Source: Bacillota bacterium (GTDB lineage: Bacteria; Bacillota; Clostridia; Lachnospirales; Lachnospiraceae). From it: a stretch of DNA of 13,068 nt. The position numbers were made by a program, and so were the translations under genes. The notes under the pieces were generated by a model. The model saw only the letters and a program-made list of their open reading frames with translations, was not told the DNA's origin and did not search any database. The stretch spans positions 1 to 13,068 of the forward strand of contig JAEWPQ010000229.1 of the NCBI GenBank assembly GCA_023460575.1. Reading direction: 5' to 3'. The stretch's first letter is position 1. Each line of letters opens with the position of its first letter. This document shows positions 6,609 to 13,068 of the stretch, one piece after another.

Positions 6609-7301
6609 ATGTATCAATTGGAACAGATGGTGATTAGCTGGGTGGAGCGGTATGATCTGGTCTATCAGACCAGTTTGCTTTTACGAATCATTGTGGCCGG
6701 TTTTTCGGGATATTTAATCGGATACGAAAGAAAGAACCGGAATAAAGGAGCTGGTATGAGAACCCATGCCATTGTGGCTATGGGGGCTGCTCTTATGATG
6801 GTTGTATCCAAGTACGGCTTCCGTGATATTCCGAATTTTGACGGCTCCAGAATCGCGGCCCAGATCGTGTCAGGAATTGGTTTTCTGGGAGCTGGTGTCA
6901 TTTTTGTAAAGAATAATTCGGTCAGCGGCCTGACTACCGCTGCGGGTATCTGGGCAACTGCAGGAGTGGGAATGGCAATAGGAGCCGGTGCTTATTATAT
7001 GGGCTGCGGTTCTGCGTTTCTTTTGATTATGATACAGGTTCTGCTCCATGACGTTCCCTTTTTGTCAAAGGAGCCATACCGGTGTATGCTTAAAATCAGC
7101 ACATCTCATTACGATGCCGTTATTACAGAGCTTTTTCATAAGCTAAACGAAGAAAAGGTGAAAGTACTGAATGTAAAAATAGGAAAGTCCAAGGATGGTA
7201 CCAAGATCGAGCTGGATTTGCTTTATCCGGCCGGTTATGAAAAAAATGATCTTGTGATCCGTCTGTCCAATGATAAACGGATTGATTCTGTCAACGGATA
7301 G
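6609..7301 (+). CDS. MgtC/SapB-family membrane protein
   Basis: This 230-residue protein has an N-terminal membrane domain of about four to five helices (roughly 22-150) and a soluble C-terminal domain (about 155-230). MgtC-family signatures are clear: GYLIGYERKNRNKGAGMRTHAIVAMGAALM (35-64), the AAQIVSGIGFLGAGVIF stretch (83-99) and GLTTAAGIWATAGVGMAIG (107-125). The biochemical role is unsettled in the family. MgtC of pathogens helps growth at low magnesium and inhibits ATP synthase, while many Firmicute members are uncharacterised. The frame is open upstream to 6477, but I choose the ATG at 6609, preceded by AGAGGAG (6597-6603). Terminators flank the upstream side, so it is not part of the ABC module. 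No terminator is visible after it, so some read-through into the PHP gene is possible. Confidence 0.85.
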   Translation: MYQLEQMVISWVERYDLVYQTSLLLRIIVAGFSGYLIGYERKNRNKGAGMRTHAIVAMGAALMMVVSKYGFRDIPNFDGSRIAAQIVSGIGFLGAGVIFVKNNSVSGLTTAAGIWATAGVGMAIGAGAYYMGCGSAFLLIMIQVLLHDVPFLSKEPYRCMLKISTSHYDAVITELFHKLNEEKVKVLNVKIGKSKDGTKIELDLLYPAGYEKNDLVIRLSNDKRIDSVNG

Positions 7302-7424
7302 GATCATAAAAACAAAAATTGCAATAAATATTTGAAGAAAGACAAAAATAAGGTAGAAGCTTTGCAATAAAAAGGGATATACTCATTGGGTAAGAAAAAT
7401 GAGAAAAAGTAAAGTGAGCAATTT
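7302..7424 (+). promoter_or_regulatory. AT-rich intergenic region upstream of the PHP phosphatase
   Basis: The 10-bp direct repeat TTGCAATAAA occurs at 7319-7328 and 7362-7371, 43 bp apart (about four helical turns). A -10-like TATACT is at 7378-7383, but the expected -35 position holds no good match. No terminator hairpin for the preceding gene is visible. This is a possible regulated promoter for the 7425-10827 operon. Confidence 0.3.
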
Positions 7425-8147
7425 ATGATAAAACATCTTGCTGCGGATTTACACACCCATACAGATATAAGCAGGCACGGTTACAGTACCGTTTATGAAA
7501 ATATAACTGCAGCAAAGGATGCCGGTCTTCTGGCTGTAGGAATCAGCAATCACTGTCCGGCCCATCCCGATGGAGCGCCTGAGGGGCATTTTAGAAATCT
7601 CCGGGTGATTCCGGAGTGGGTGGATGGTATCCGTGTATATCGGGGAGCAGAACTGAATTTTACCAAATTTGACCGTGGGATTGATTTAAGCTCCGATACC
7701 ATTGAAAACCGGCTGGATTACACAATAGCCTCTTTTCATGAAGATGTGATTGTGCCGGGAAGCATGGAAGATCATACAAGAGCGTATCTTCATGCAGCAG
7801 AAAATCCACTGGTGGATATCATCGGTCACAGCGGGACTGACTGCTATGAGTATGATTATGAAAGGGTGATACCAGAGTTTGGAAAGAACGGAAAGCTGGT
7901 GGAGATTAACGAAGGGACATTCCGCGTCAGGAAAAGCTCCGCAGAAAATTGCCGGATCATTGCCAGACTCTGCATGAAATACAGCGTTCCTGTCATTGTC
8001 AGTTCGGATGCACATTTCTGCCGGAGTGTGGGAGTATTTGATGAGGCTCTTTCCATGTTAAACAGCCTGGACTTTCCCAAAAAGCTGGTGGTGAATGCAG
8101 ACATGGAACAGTTAAAGTCCTGGTTTCTTCGCAAGGGGAGAGGATAA
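7425..8147 (+). CDS. PHP-domain metal-dependent phosphatase, YcdX-like
   Basis: This 240-residue cytoplasmic phosphoesterase is close in length and layout to E. coli YcdX. It has the nine residues expected to bind the trinuclear metal site of that structure: H10, H12 and H18 in DLHTHTDISRHGYST, H43 in GISNHCP, E76 in GAELNF, H105 in ASFHE, H135 in IGHSG, and D195/H197 in SSDAHFC. The internal segments INEGTFRVRKSSAENCR and LDFPKKLVVN also align in style with YcdX. Relatives include histidinol phosphatase and DNA-polymerase PHP domains, but there is no his context here. Adjacent ROK kinase and transporter genes suggest that it dephosphorylates a sugar phosphate or other metabolite; this is inference. 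The ribosome site is weak (AAAGTGAG before the ATG). It likely heads an operon with the next two genes. Confidence 0.85.
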   Translation: MIKHLAADLHTHTDISRHGYSTVYENITAAKDAGLLAVGISNHCPAHPDGAPEGHFRNLRVIPEWVDGIRVYRGAELNFTKFDRGIDLSSDTIENRLDYTIASFHEDVIVPGSMEDHTRAYLHAAENPLVDIIGHSGTDCYEYDYERVIPEFGKNGKLVEINEGTFRVRKSSAENCRIIARLCMKYSVPVIVSSDAHFCRSVGVFDEALSMLNSLDFPKKLVVNADMEQLKSWFLRKGRG

Positions 8148-8212
8148 TGAAAGAAAAGAGTGCCGGAGCGCAGCTGCGCCCCGGCAGTTGTGCGCGGGAA
8201 GGGAGAGGATAG
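8147..8212 (+). CDS. Possible 21-residue peptide between PHP and ROK genes
   Basis: An ATG overlaps the PHP stop (TAATG, 8145-8149) and opens a 21-codon frame, MKEKSAGAQLRPGSCAREGRG, ending at TAG 8210-8212. That stop is four bases before the ROK start. A purine-rich GGGAGAGG upstream is only about three bases from the ATG, closer than ideal. The frame runs through a GC-rich hairpin, so coding is uncertain. It could couple translation across the gap or be chance. Confidence 0.2.
   Translation: MKEKSAGAQLRPGSCAREGRG
8161..8186 (+). other. GC-rich intergenic hairpin/palindrome
   Basis: TGCCGG (8161-8166) pairs with CCGGCA (8181-8186). After one A-C mismatch they enclose the perfect 12-bp palindrome GCGCAGCTGCGC (8168-8179). 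No T run follows, so it is not a standard terminator. It may protect mRNA, adjust expression within the operon or be a protein-binding palindrome. Confidence 0.6.
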
Positions 8213-8215
8213 AGA

Positions 8216-9166
8216 ATGAAGTATTATATCGGAATAGACTTAGGCGGAACCAATATTGCAGCCGGTCTGGTAGGAGAGGACGGAACACTTTTTACCCGCC
8301 TGTCTGTACCAACCAGAAGCGGAAGAAGCGCAGGGGGAATCGTTCAGGATATGGCAGATCTGGCTAAGAAGGCCGCACAGGAAGGAAATGTTTCGTGGGA
8401 AGAGATCGAGGCAGTCGGACTTGGAGTGCCGGGAACAGCCAATAAAGAGACCGGCATGGTGGAATATGCCAATAATCTGGGGTTTTATGATGAACCGGTA
8501 GTCTCCATGATGGAGGAGGCGCTTCCTGGTAAAAAAATCCGTTTTGATAATGATGCCAATGCGGCTGCCTGGGGAGAATATACGGCAGGAAGCGGAAAAG
8601 GTGTAAGCTCCATGCTGGCGGTTACTCTGGGCACCGGCGTAGGAGGCGGAATCATTCTTGACGGAAAGCTTTATGAGGGGATCAACTATGCAGCGGGAGA
8701 ATTCGGTCATTTTACCATTGAACGGAACGGTATTCCATGCAACTGCGGAAGAAAGGGGTGCTTTGAGGCTTATGCCTCTGCCACTGCATTAATTTCACAG
8801 ACAAAGGCTGCAATGCTTGAAAACCCACAATCCGTTCTCTGGGAATTGTGCGGCGGTGAGATTGGCAATGTGGAGGGCAAGACGCTCTTTGACGGTGTCA
8901 GAAGGCAGGATGAGACGGCGCTTCTCGTATTTGACCGGTACATTGAATATCTGGCGGCAGGTCTTGTGGATTTAATCAATATTTTTCAGCCGGATTTAAT
9001 CTGCATCGGCGGTGGCATCAGCAAAGCCGGAGACTTACTCTTAGATCCGTTAAAAAGAATCATTGACCAGGAAGATTATGCAAGAACCTCAAAACGCAGG
9101 ACAAGGATCGCAGCCGCTATGTTAGATAATGATGCCGGGCTCATAGGAGCTGCCTTATTAGAGTAG
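8216..9166 (+). CDS. ROK-family sugar kinase (glucokinase-like)
   Basis: This 316-residue cytoplasmic kinase transfers phosphate from ATP to a sugar, typically C6 of glucose or an amino sugar such as N-acetylmannosamine or N-acetylglucosamine. Motifs seen are the phosphate-binding GIDLGGTNIAAGLV (6-19), the sugar-contact ANNLGF (85-90) and FDNDANAAAWGEY (110-122) with catalytic D113. LGTGVGGGII (138-147), GEFGHFTI (161-168) and the zinc-binding cluster H165, C175, C177 and C182 in CNCGRKGCFEAYAS follow, then CIGGGISKAG near the end. No N-terminal helix-turn-helix is present, so this is an enzyme and not a ROK repressor. GGGAGAGG (8201-8208) is the ribosome site. The gene lies 20 nt before the 546-residue protein gene, suggesting that it phosphorylates a sugar released by that protein. 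Exact sugar specificity cannot be read. Confidence 0.92.
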   Translation: MKYYIGIDLGGTNIAAGLVGEDGTLFTRLSVPTRSGRSAGGIVQDMADLAKKAAQEGNVSWEEIEAVGLGVPGTANKETGMVEYANNLGFYDEPVVSMMEEALPGKKIRFDNDANAAAWGEYTAGSGKGVSSMLAVTLGTGVGGGIILDGKLYEGINYAAGEFGHFTIERNGIPCNCGRKGCFEAYASATALISQTKAAMLENPQSVLWELCGGEIGNVEGKTLFDGVRRQDETALLVFDRYIEYLAAGLVDLINIFQPDLICIGGGISKAGDLLLDPLKRIIDQEDYARTSKRRTRIAAAMLDNDAGLIGAALLE

Positions 9167-9186
9167 AAGAAAAGAGGACAGGAATT

Positions 9187-10827
9187 ATGAAACGATATAT
9201 GGGACATCTGATACGCTCCGCTGAGAAGCGGGTGGATCGCTTTTTAAACACTCAGGTAACAGATGAGAAGGACCCGTTTTACGGAGGGATGAAACGGGCT
9301 ATTTTAGAAGTAAAGCCAACCATCTATGTTATGGCAGATGCTGCATCGGTATATTTAAATTCTGAAAGCAGGTTTTATAAAGATCCTGAGCTTCTTCGCG
9401 CCATGGAAGCAGCCGTGACCTTTATTGCCAATTGCCAGAGAGAGGATGGAAGCTTCGATTATCCTTCCTGCAATTTTAAATCTGCACCGGATACCTCTTT
9501 TTGCTTTAAACGTCTCATTGCAACTTACCGTCTGTTTTTAAAATATACAAAAGAGGGCGAACTGGACAAACTGAAAGACGGTTACCGTTTTATACTGGAA
9601 GAATCCTTAAATGCTCTTTTAACCGGCGGCTTTCATACTCCAAACCACCGCTGGGGCATCACTGCAGCTCTGATGCAGGGCGCTAATCTTGTAAAAGAAG
9701 AAAATCCGGAGTTTGCGGCCCAGCTGCTTGCCCGCGCAGACCAGTATCTGGCTGAAGGCATTGACGGCAATGAAGAAGGGGAGTATGCAGAACGCTCTAC
9801 CGGCAATTACAATGCAGTGGTAAATAATGCCATGATGGCGATGTTTGAGGAAACAAAAGATGAAAGCTATCTGGGATATGTGGAGCGGAATTTAAAAATG
9901 ATGCTCTTTTATATTGATCCGGACGATACCATTTTCACTCAGAATTCTACGAGACAGGATCAGGGCAAAGCCGATTATCCGGACAAGTATTTCTACCAGT
10001 ATTTATATATGGCGGCAAAAACAGGAGAGGAAATCTTTGACCGGGCTGCGCATAAAATTATAAAAGACAATATGGAGCGGGGCGATATGGCGCCGGAATG
10101 CCTGCATATTATTATGCTTCATGATTTTATGGAGCAGTATGAGTTTAAGGGCTATGGTTTTCTGGATACCTACCACAAGCATTTTGAGGAAGCAGGCGTA
10201 ATCAGAGGAAAGACTTCTGAATACGGATACAGCATTCTGAAGGAGAAGAGCGCATTCCTGTTTCTTAAATTTAAAGAAACACTGGTATACTTAAAAATAG
10301 GTGAAAGCTACTGCGATATCCGTAACTTCATCCCACAGACGATTGAAGAAGAGGACGGTGTCTGTGTCTTGACTTCTGTAGCCAGGGGCTGGTATTATCT
10401 TCCGTTTAAGGAAAAACAGCATACAACTGACTGGTGGAAGATGGATCATAAGAAGCGTGAGATTTTAAACAGCAGTGAAATTCGTATGACAGTTACGCTG
10501 AAAGAACTATCTGACGGTATGGAAGTGACCGTTAAGGCAGAGGGACTTGATAAGGTTCCTCTTCGTGTGGAAATCTGCATTCCGGCAGGAAGTGTTCTGG
10601 AAAATGAGCATTTCCACATAAGAGCGGAAAAAGCCGGGGAGATGGTGCTTCGGGATGGCTTTATCAATCTGATTCACGGAGATCAGAAGCTTCTTATAGG
10701 ACCCGGATATGGAACACACGAGTTCGGCGGTCATTATTCAGGAGAAGAGATCAACACCACCGGATTTACTCTTTACTTCAATGACTATACCCCTTATGAA
10801 AGAACCTTTTCCATTCGAACTATATAA
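9187..10827 (+). CDS. Unassigned 546-residue protein, possible alpha/alpha-toroid carbohydrate-active enzyme
   Basis: I do not recognise a named family. No signal peptide or membrane segment is visible, so it should act in the cytoplasm. The first ~340 residues look helical, with aromatic-rich helices separated by loops such as NCQREDGSFDYPSCNFKSAPDTSF (82-105). The last ~190 (about 350-546) look like beta strands, ending GFTLYFNDYTPYERTFSIRTI. A helical toroid followed by a beta-sandwich is the layout of heparinase II/III-type polysaccharide lyases and some glycosidases. Candidate active-site segments are GGFHTPNHRWGITAA (N153, H154, R155) and EGEYAERSTGNYNAVV (Y200, E202, R203, Y208), because lyases of this fold use Asn/His/Tyr/Arg sets. 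Its context (ROK kinase, PHP phosphatase, solute-binding lipoprotein and permease) fits processing of an imported oligosaccharide. AGAGGA (9173-9178) supports the start. Enzyme class is an inference from fold appearance and neighbours. Confidence 0.6.
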   Translation: MKRYMGHLIRSAEKRVDRFLNTQVTDEKDPFYGGMKRAILEVKPTIYVMADAASVYLNSESRFYKDPELLRAMEAAVTFIANCQREDGSFDYPSCNFKSAPDTSFCFKRLIATYRLFLKYTKEGELDKLKDGYRFILEESLNALLTGGFHTPNHRWGITAALMQGANLVKEENPEFAAQLLARADQYLAEGIDGNEEGEYAERSTGNYNAVVNNAMMAMFEETKDESYLGYVERNLKMMLFYIDPDDTIFTQNSTRQDQGKADYPDKYFYQYLYMAAKTGEEIFDRAAHKIIKDNMERGDMAPECLHIIMLHDFMEQYEFKGYGFLDTYHKHFEEAGVIRGKTSEYGYSILKEKSAFLFLKFKETLVYLKIGESYCDIRNFIPQTIEEEDGVCVLTSVARGWYYLPFKEKQHTTDWWKMDHKKREILNSSEIRMTVTLKELSDGMEVTVKAEGLDKVPLRVEICIPAGSVLENEHFHIRAEKAGEMVLRDGFINLIHGDQKLLIGPGYGTHEFGGHYSGEEINTTGFTLYFNDYTPYERTFSIRTI

Positions 10828-10885
10828 AAAGGGCAGAGCCATAATTGCAACATTGTTCATAATAGATATAGGATATGCCAAAGGA

Positions 10886-10917
10886 GGCAGTTGTACGGCT
10901 TGACAACTGTCTTTTTT
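10886..10917 (+). terminator. Intrinsic terminator of the PHP-ROK-546aa operon
   Basis: A 9-bp stem (10886-10894 with 10903-10911, one G-U) has an 8-nt loop and is followed by six T (10912-10917). It lies 58 nt after the stop of the 546-residue gene and separates that transcript from the transporter promoter. The sequence between stop and hairpin shows nothing else recognisable. Confidence 0.9.
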
Positions 10918-10934
10918 ACTACCTGATTTATTGG

Positions 10935-11020
10935 AATATGACATAAAACATATTAAAACTATAGAAAAATAGGAAATGTGTCGAAATATGTTGAAAAAAG
11001 TATGCAAATCGGTATATAAT
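10935..11020 (+). promoter_or_regulatory. Sigma-A promoter of the solute-binding protein, with upstream inverted repeat
   Basis: The -35 TTGAAA (10991-10996) and a perfect -10 TATAAT (11015-11020) are separated by 18 bp. Transcription should start near 11027, giving an untranslated leader of about 60 nt. The leader contains a small TTAAC/GTTAA hairpin. Upstream, AATATG (10935-10940) and CATATT (10949-10954) form a 6-bp inverted repeat that could be a regulator site. The promoter is near consensus, fitting a highly expressed binding protein; the operator call is weak. Confidence 0.85.
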
Positions 11021-11085
11021 GATTTTAACTTTTTCTGGTTAAGGACAGATGAGTACTAAGGGACAGTATAAGAAAGGAGAAAATT

Positions 11086-12720
11086 ATGAAAAAGAATTTT
11101 ATGAAACGTGCGGGCTTTCTTTTAGCAGCTTTTATGGTGCTTGGAGGACTCACCGCCTGCGGCGGAAAGGATCCGGCAGCAGAAGGAACCACAGCAGTAT
11201 CCGGCAATACGGCAGGTGCAGGTGAGACAACAGCGGAGGCGGCCAAACCGTCTGAAGGAGGAGAGAGTACCTTTACCTATGCCATCGCAGGAGATCCGGG
11301 TGCGAATGTAAATGTAATTACAACCAGTGACCGTTTCGGTCTTATGACTCTCAAGATGATCTATTCCCCATTATATATGTACAATGCGGATGGAATCAAC
11401 TATTTCCTTGCAAAGAGTATTGATACTTCTGATGATAATTTATCTTATACCATGCATTTACGGGATGACGTAAAGTGGTCAGACGGAGAGAAATTTACCG
11501 CTGATGACGTTGTTTTCACATTCGAGGCAATGGAGAAGGAAGAAAATGCGGGCTGGGCCTATTCCCAGTTAGTTTATAAGGAAGGTGCGGTAAAGATTGA
11601 AAAGGTTGATGATTATACAGTTAAATTAACCATGCCTTTCGTAAATTCTGCAGCAGTTGAGATGTTCTCTCAGATTTTTATCATGCCTAAGCATGTTTAT
11701 GAGAATGTAACCAATTTTGAAAACAATGATGTGAATACCAAACCAGTGGGAACCGGTCCTTATGTTATGTCTGAATACTCAGCAGGTTCCTATGTGAAGT
11801 TCACAAAGAATGAGAACTATTTCCTTGGAGCACCTTCCATTGACAATATCGTTTACCGTATTATAGAGAATGAGAATACAGCCATGACAGCGATTCAGAG
11901 CGGCGAAGTAGATGCATGGATCGGAACTCCGGCCCAGGTAGCGCAGATGAATCTGGATTCTGCCAACTTAACTGTTTATCCTTATCAGGAAGGCCGCGTG
12001 GGATATATGATGATCAATGCAGCACGTGTACAGAATGAGGATTTAAGAAAAGCAATTCTGTATGCTCTGGATAAGAAGGCAATTGCAGATGCAGCTCTGT
12101 TAAGCTCAGATAATTATGATCTCCCATGGAGCTTCATGCCGCCTAACAGCAAGTTCTTTACAGAGGACGTAGAAAAATACGAACAGAACCTTGATAAATC
12201 AAAAGAGTATCTTGCGGCTTCCGGCGTACAGAAACCGGAACTGAACCTGGCATACAGCGGATCAGACAGCTTACAGTCCACCTCAGCTTTACTGGTTCAG
12301 GAGCAGCTTGAGAAAGCAGGATTTAAGGTTACCTTATCCGGTATTGATTCCAAGGCACTCAGCCAGCAGATGAAGGATAAGAACAATACCTACGATATGT
12401 ACTTTGGCGGTTATATCATGGGAATTGACCCTGACACATTCTCCAGCTTATTTGAATCAGGCGGTGGATTCAATTACATGCATTATGATAAGCCCGAAAT
12501 CAATGAGTTGTTTGCACAGGGACGTAAAGAAACAGACGAGACAAAGCGGAAAGAAATCTACACCAATATTCAGAAGAAGATTCAGGATACAGCTTGTTTT
12601 TATCCTTTATATTCCAACAAACGCCTCTTAGTGGTTTCTAAAAATGTATCAGGTATTGAAGATGCAAAGCTGGTTCCTGTTTATACCTTTGAGGATACCT
12701 CCAAGTTACAGAAAAAGTAA
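11086..12720 (+). CDS. Family-5 extracellular solute-binding lipoprotein (Opp/Dpp-type)
   Basis: This 544-residue lipoprotein captures substrate outside the membrane for an Opp/Dpp-type ABC importer. The N-terminus has basic residues, a hydrophobic segment and the lipobox LTAC with lipid-carrying C25. A flexible Ala/Gly/Thr/Glu-rich linker (about 26-60) follows. The SBP_bac_5 fold is shown by YTMHLRDDVKWSDGEKFTADDVVFTFEAM, PVGTGPYVMSEYSAGSYVKFTKNENYFLG, NTAMTAIQSGEVDA and the C-terminal YPLYSNKRLLVVSKNVSG. AAGGAG (11074-11079) precedes the ATG. The permease gene follows after 84 nt. Members bind peptides, nickel, glycosides or oligosaccharides. The neighbouring kinase and putative glycan enzyme favour an oligosaccharide, but the sequence alone cannot decide. 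Confidence 0.93.
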   Translation: MKKNFMKRAGFLLAAFMVLGGLTACGGKDPAAEGTTAVSGNTAGAGETTAEAAKPSEGGESTFTYAIAGDPGANVNVITTSDRFGLMTLKMIYSPLYMYNADGINYFLAKSIDTSDDNLSYTMHLRDDVKWSDGEKFTADDVVFTFEAMEKEENAGWAYSQLVYKEGAVKIEKVDDYTVKLTMPFVNSAAVEMFSQIFIMPKHVYENVTNFENNDVNTKPVGTGPYVMSEYSAGSYVKFTKNENYFLGAPSIDNIVYRIIENENTAMTAIQSGEVDAWIGTPAQVAQMNLDSANLTVYPYQEGRVGYMMINAARVQNEDLRKAILYALDKKAIADAALLSSDNYDLPWSFMPPNSKFFTEDVEKYEQNLDKSKEYLAASGVQKPELNLAYSGSDSLQSTSALLVQEQLEKAGFKVTLSGIDSKALSQQMKDKNNTYDMYFGGYIMGIDPDTFSSLFESGGGFNYMHYDKPEINELFAQGRKETDETKRKEIYTNIQKKIQDTACFYPLYSNKRLLVVSKNVSGIEDAKLVPVYTFEDTSKLQKK

Positions 12721-12747
12721 TTGCATCTGCAAAATAAGAGAGAGAAT

Positions 12748-12788
12748 GGTGTTTCGCTGCCTTAGCTGCAGCAGACACCTCTTTCTTT
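12748..12788 (+). terminator. Hairpin between binding protein and permease (attenuator or mRNA-stability element)
   Basis: GGTGTTT (12748-12754) pairs with AGACACC (12773-12779). After a bulged C, GCTGC (12756-12760) pairs with GCAGC (12768-12772), leaving a 7-nt loop. The downstream tract is T-rich but interrupted (CTCTTTCTTT). This suggests partial termination or protection of the upstream mRNA, giving more binding protein than permease. Such gaps are common in binding-protein operons. Confidence 0.55.
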
Positions 12789-12804
12789 ATTAAGGAGAAA
12801 TGAT

Positions 12805-13068
12805 ATGGCCAAATATATACTGAAACGGATATTAACAGCCATCCCCATGGTCCTTCTCATAACGGTTCTATGCTTTGCGCTGATGCATTTTGCGCCCTAT
12901 GATGCCATTGATGCCATGACATCCCCGAAGATGTCACAGGAGACAATCAATTTAATCAAAGCAAAATACGGTTATGACCAGCCGGTGTATGTTCAGTACA
13001 TCCGCTGGCTTGACGGGATTATGAACGGTAATTTCGGATATTCCATTGTGACGAAACAGAGTATTGCT
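12805..13068 (+). CDS. OppB/DppB-type ABC permease, 3'-truncated by window end
   Basis: The frame opens at ATG 12805, with AAGGAG (12792-12797) seven bases upstream, and runs without a stop to the window edge. That gives 88 residues of a family that is usually about 300-340. The start MAKYILKRILTAIPMVLLITVLCFALMHFAP is the typical first membrane helix of OppB/DppB. It is followed by the periplasmic/extracellular segment with the conserved KYGYDQPVYVQYIRWL and the NGNFGYS motif seen in this family. It forms the channel with an OppC-type partner expected downstream, together with OppD/OppF ATPases. It receives substrate from the lipoprotein encoded just upstream. Confidence 0.93.
   Translation, partial: MAKYILKRILTAIPMVLLITVLCFALMHFAPYDAIDAMTSPKMSQETINLIKAKYGYDQPVYVQYIRWLDGIMNGNFGYSIVTKQSIA

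Noticed and set aside
8161..8186. Intrinsic terminator between PHP and ROK genes
   Set aside because: The hairpin is strong, but no T run follows and the ROK gene begins 30 nt later.
8240..8710. 156-codon antisense open frame within the ROK gene
   Set aside because: It is antisense to a gene with complete ROK motifs. The product is Cys/Ser/His-rich with no recognisable domain, and the frame has no promoter or ribosome site.
10900..10926. Tiny TTG-initiated frame after the AAAGGAGG at 10880-10887
   Set aside because: It would encode only eight residues inside the terminator hairpin. The purine run is the base of the terminator and its upstream flank.

Overview
The window looks like a chromosomal segment of a low-to-moderate GC, anaerobic, gut-type Firmicute, most likely a Lachnospiraceae/Clostridium-cluster XIVa organism. 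This is inferred from AGGAGG-type ribosome sites, sigma-A promoters, T-rich intrinsic terminators, protein style and the gene set. All recognised genes lie on the + strand. No RNA genes, insertion sequences or CRISPR arrays were seen.

Region A (1-2027) is the 3' end of a myo-inositol catabolic operon: a 5'-truncated iolE-type inosose dehydratase and an iolG-type inositol 2-dehydrogenase. A strong terminator with a 12-bp stem and a GUAA tetraloop follows. The 75 nt between iolG and that terminator are unusually structured.

Region B (about 2028-6460) is a visibly more AT-rich five-gene module. It holds an OmpR-type response regulator, a histidine kinase with a very short extracellular loop, and a three-gene ABC transporter of the lantibiotic-immunity (LanFEG/CprABC-like) type. 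The ATPase has a glutamate where the Q-loop glutamine normally sits (an 'E-loop'). No lantibiotic precursor or modification genes are present, so this is best read as a stand-alone sensor/efflux defence module against antimicrobial peptides. Each half of the module has repeats in front of it. The ABC transporter's Shine-Dalgarno sequence can be sequestered by an upstream hairpin. The module ends in its own terminator.

Region C (6461-7301) is a single MgtC/SapB-family membrane protein.

Region D (7425-13068) looks like an uptake and catabolic locus for an unknown, probably carbohydrate, substrate. A YcdX-like PHP phosphatase, a ROK sugar kinase and an unusual cytoplasmic protein of about 546 residues (possibly an alpha/alpha-toroid plus beta-sandwich carbohydrate-active enzyme) form a likely operon ending in a strong terminator. 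A near-consensus sigma-A promoter then drives a family-5 lipoprotein solute-binding protein and an Opp/Dpp-type permease that runs off the end. A plausible reading is that an oligomer is imported by the Opp-type transporter, processed in the cytoplasm by the 546-aa enzyme, and its sugar phosphorylated by the ROK kinase. The PHP enzyme would have a phosphatase role. The substrate cannot be read from the sequence. This locus and the structured intergenic elements are the best places to look for something undescribed.
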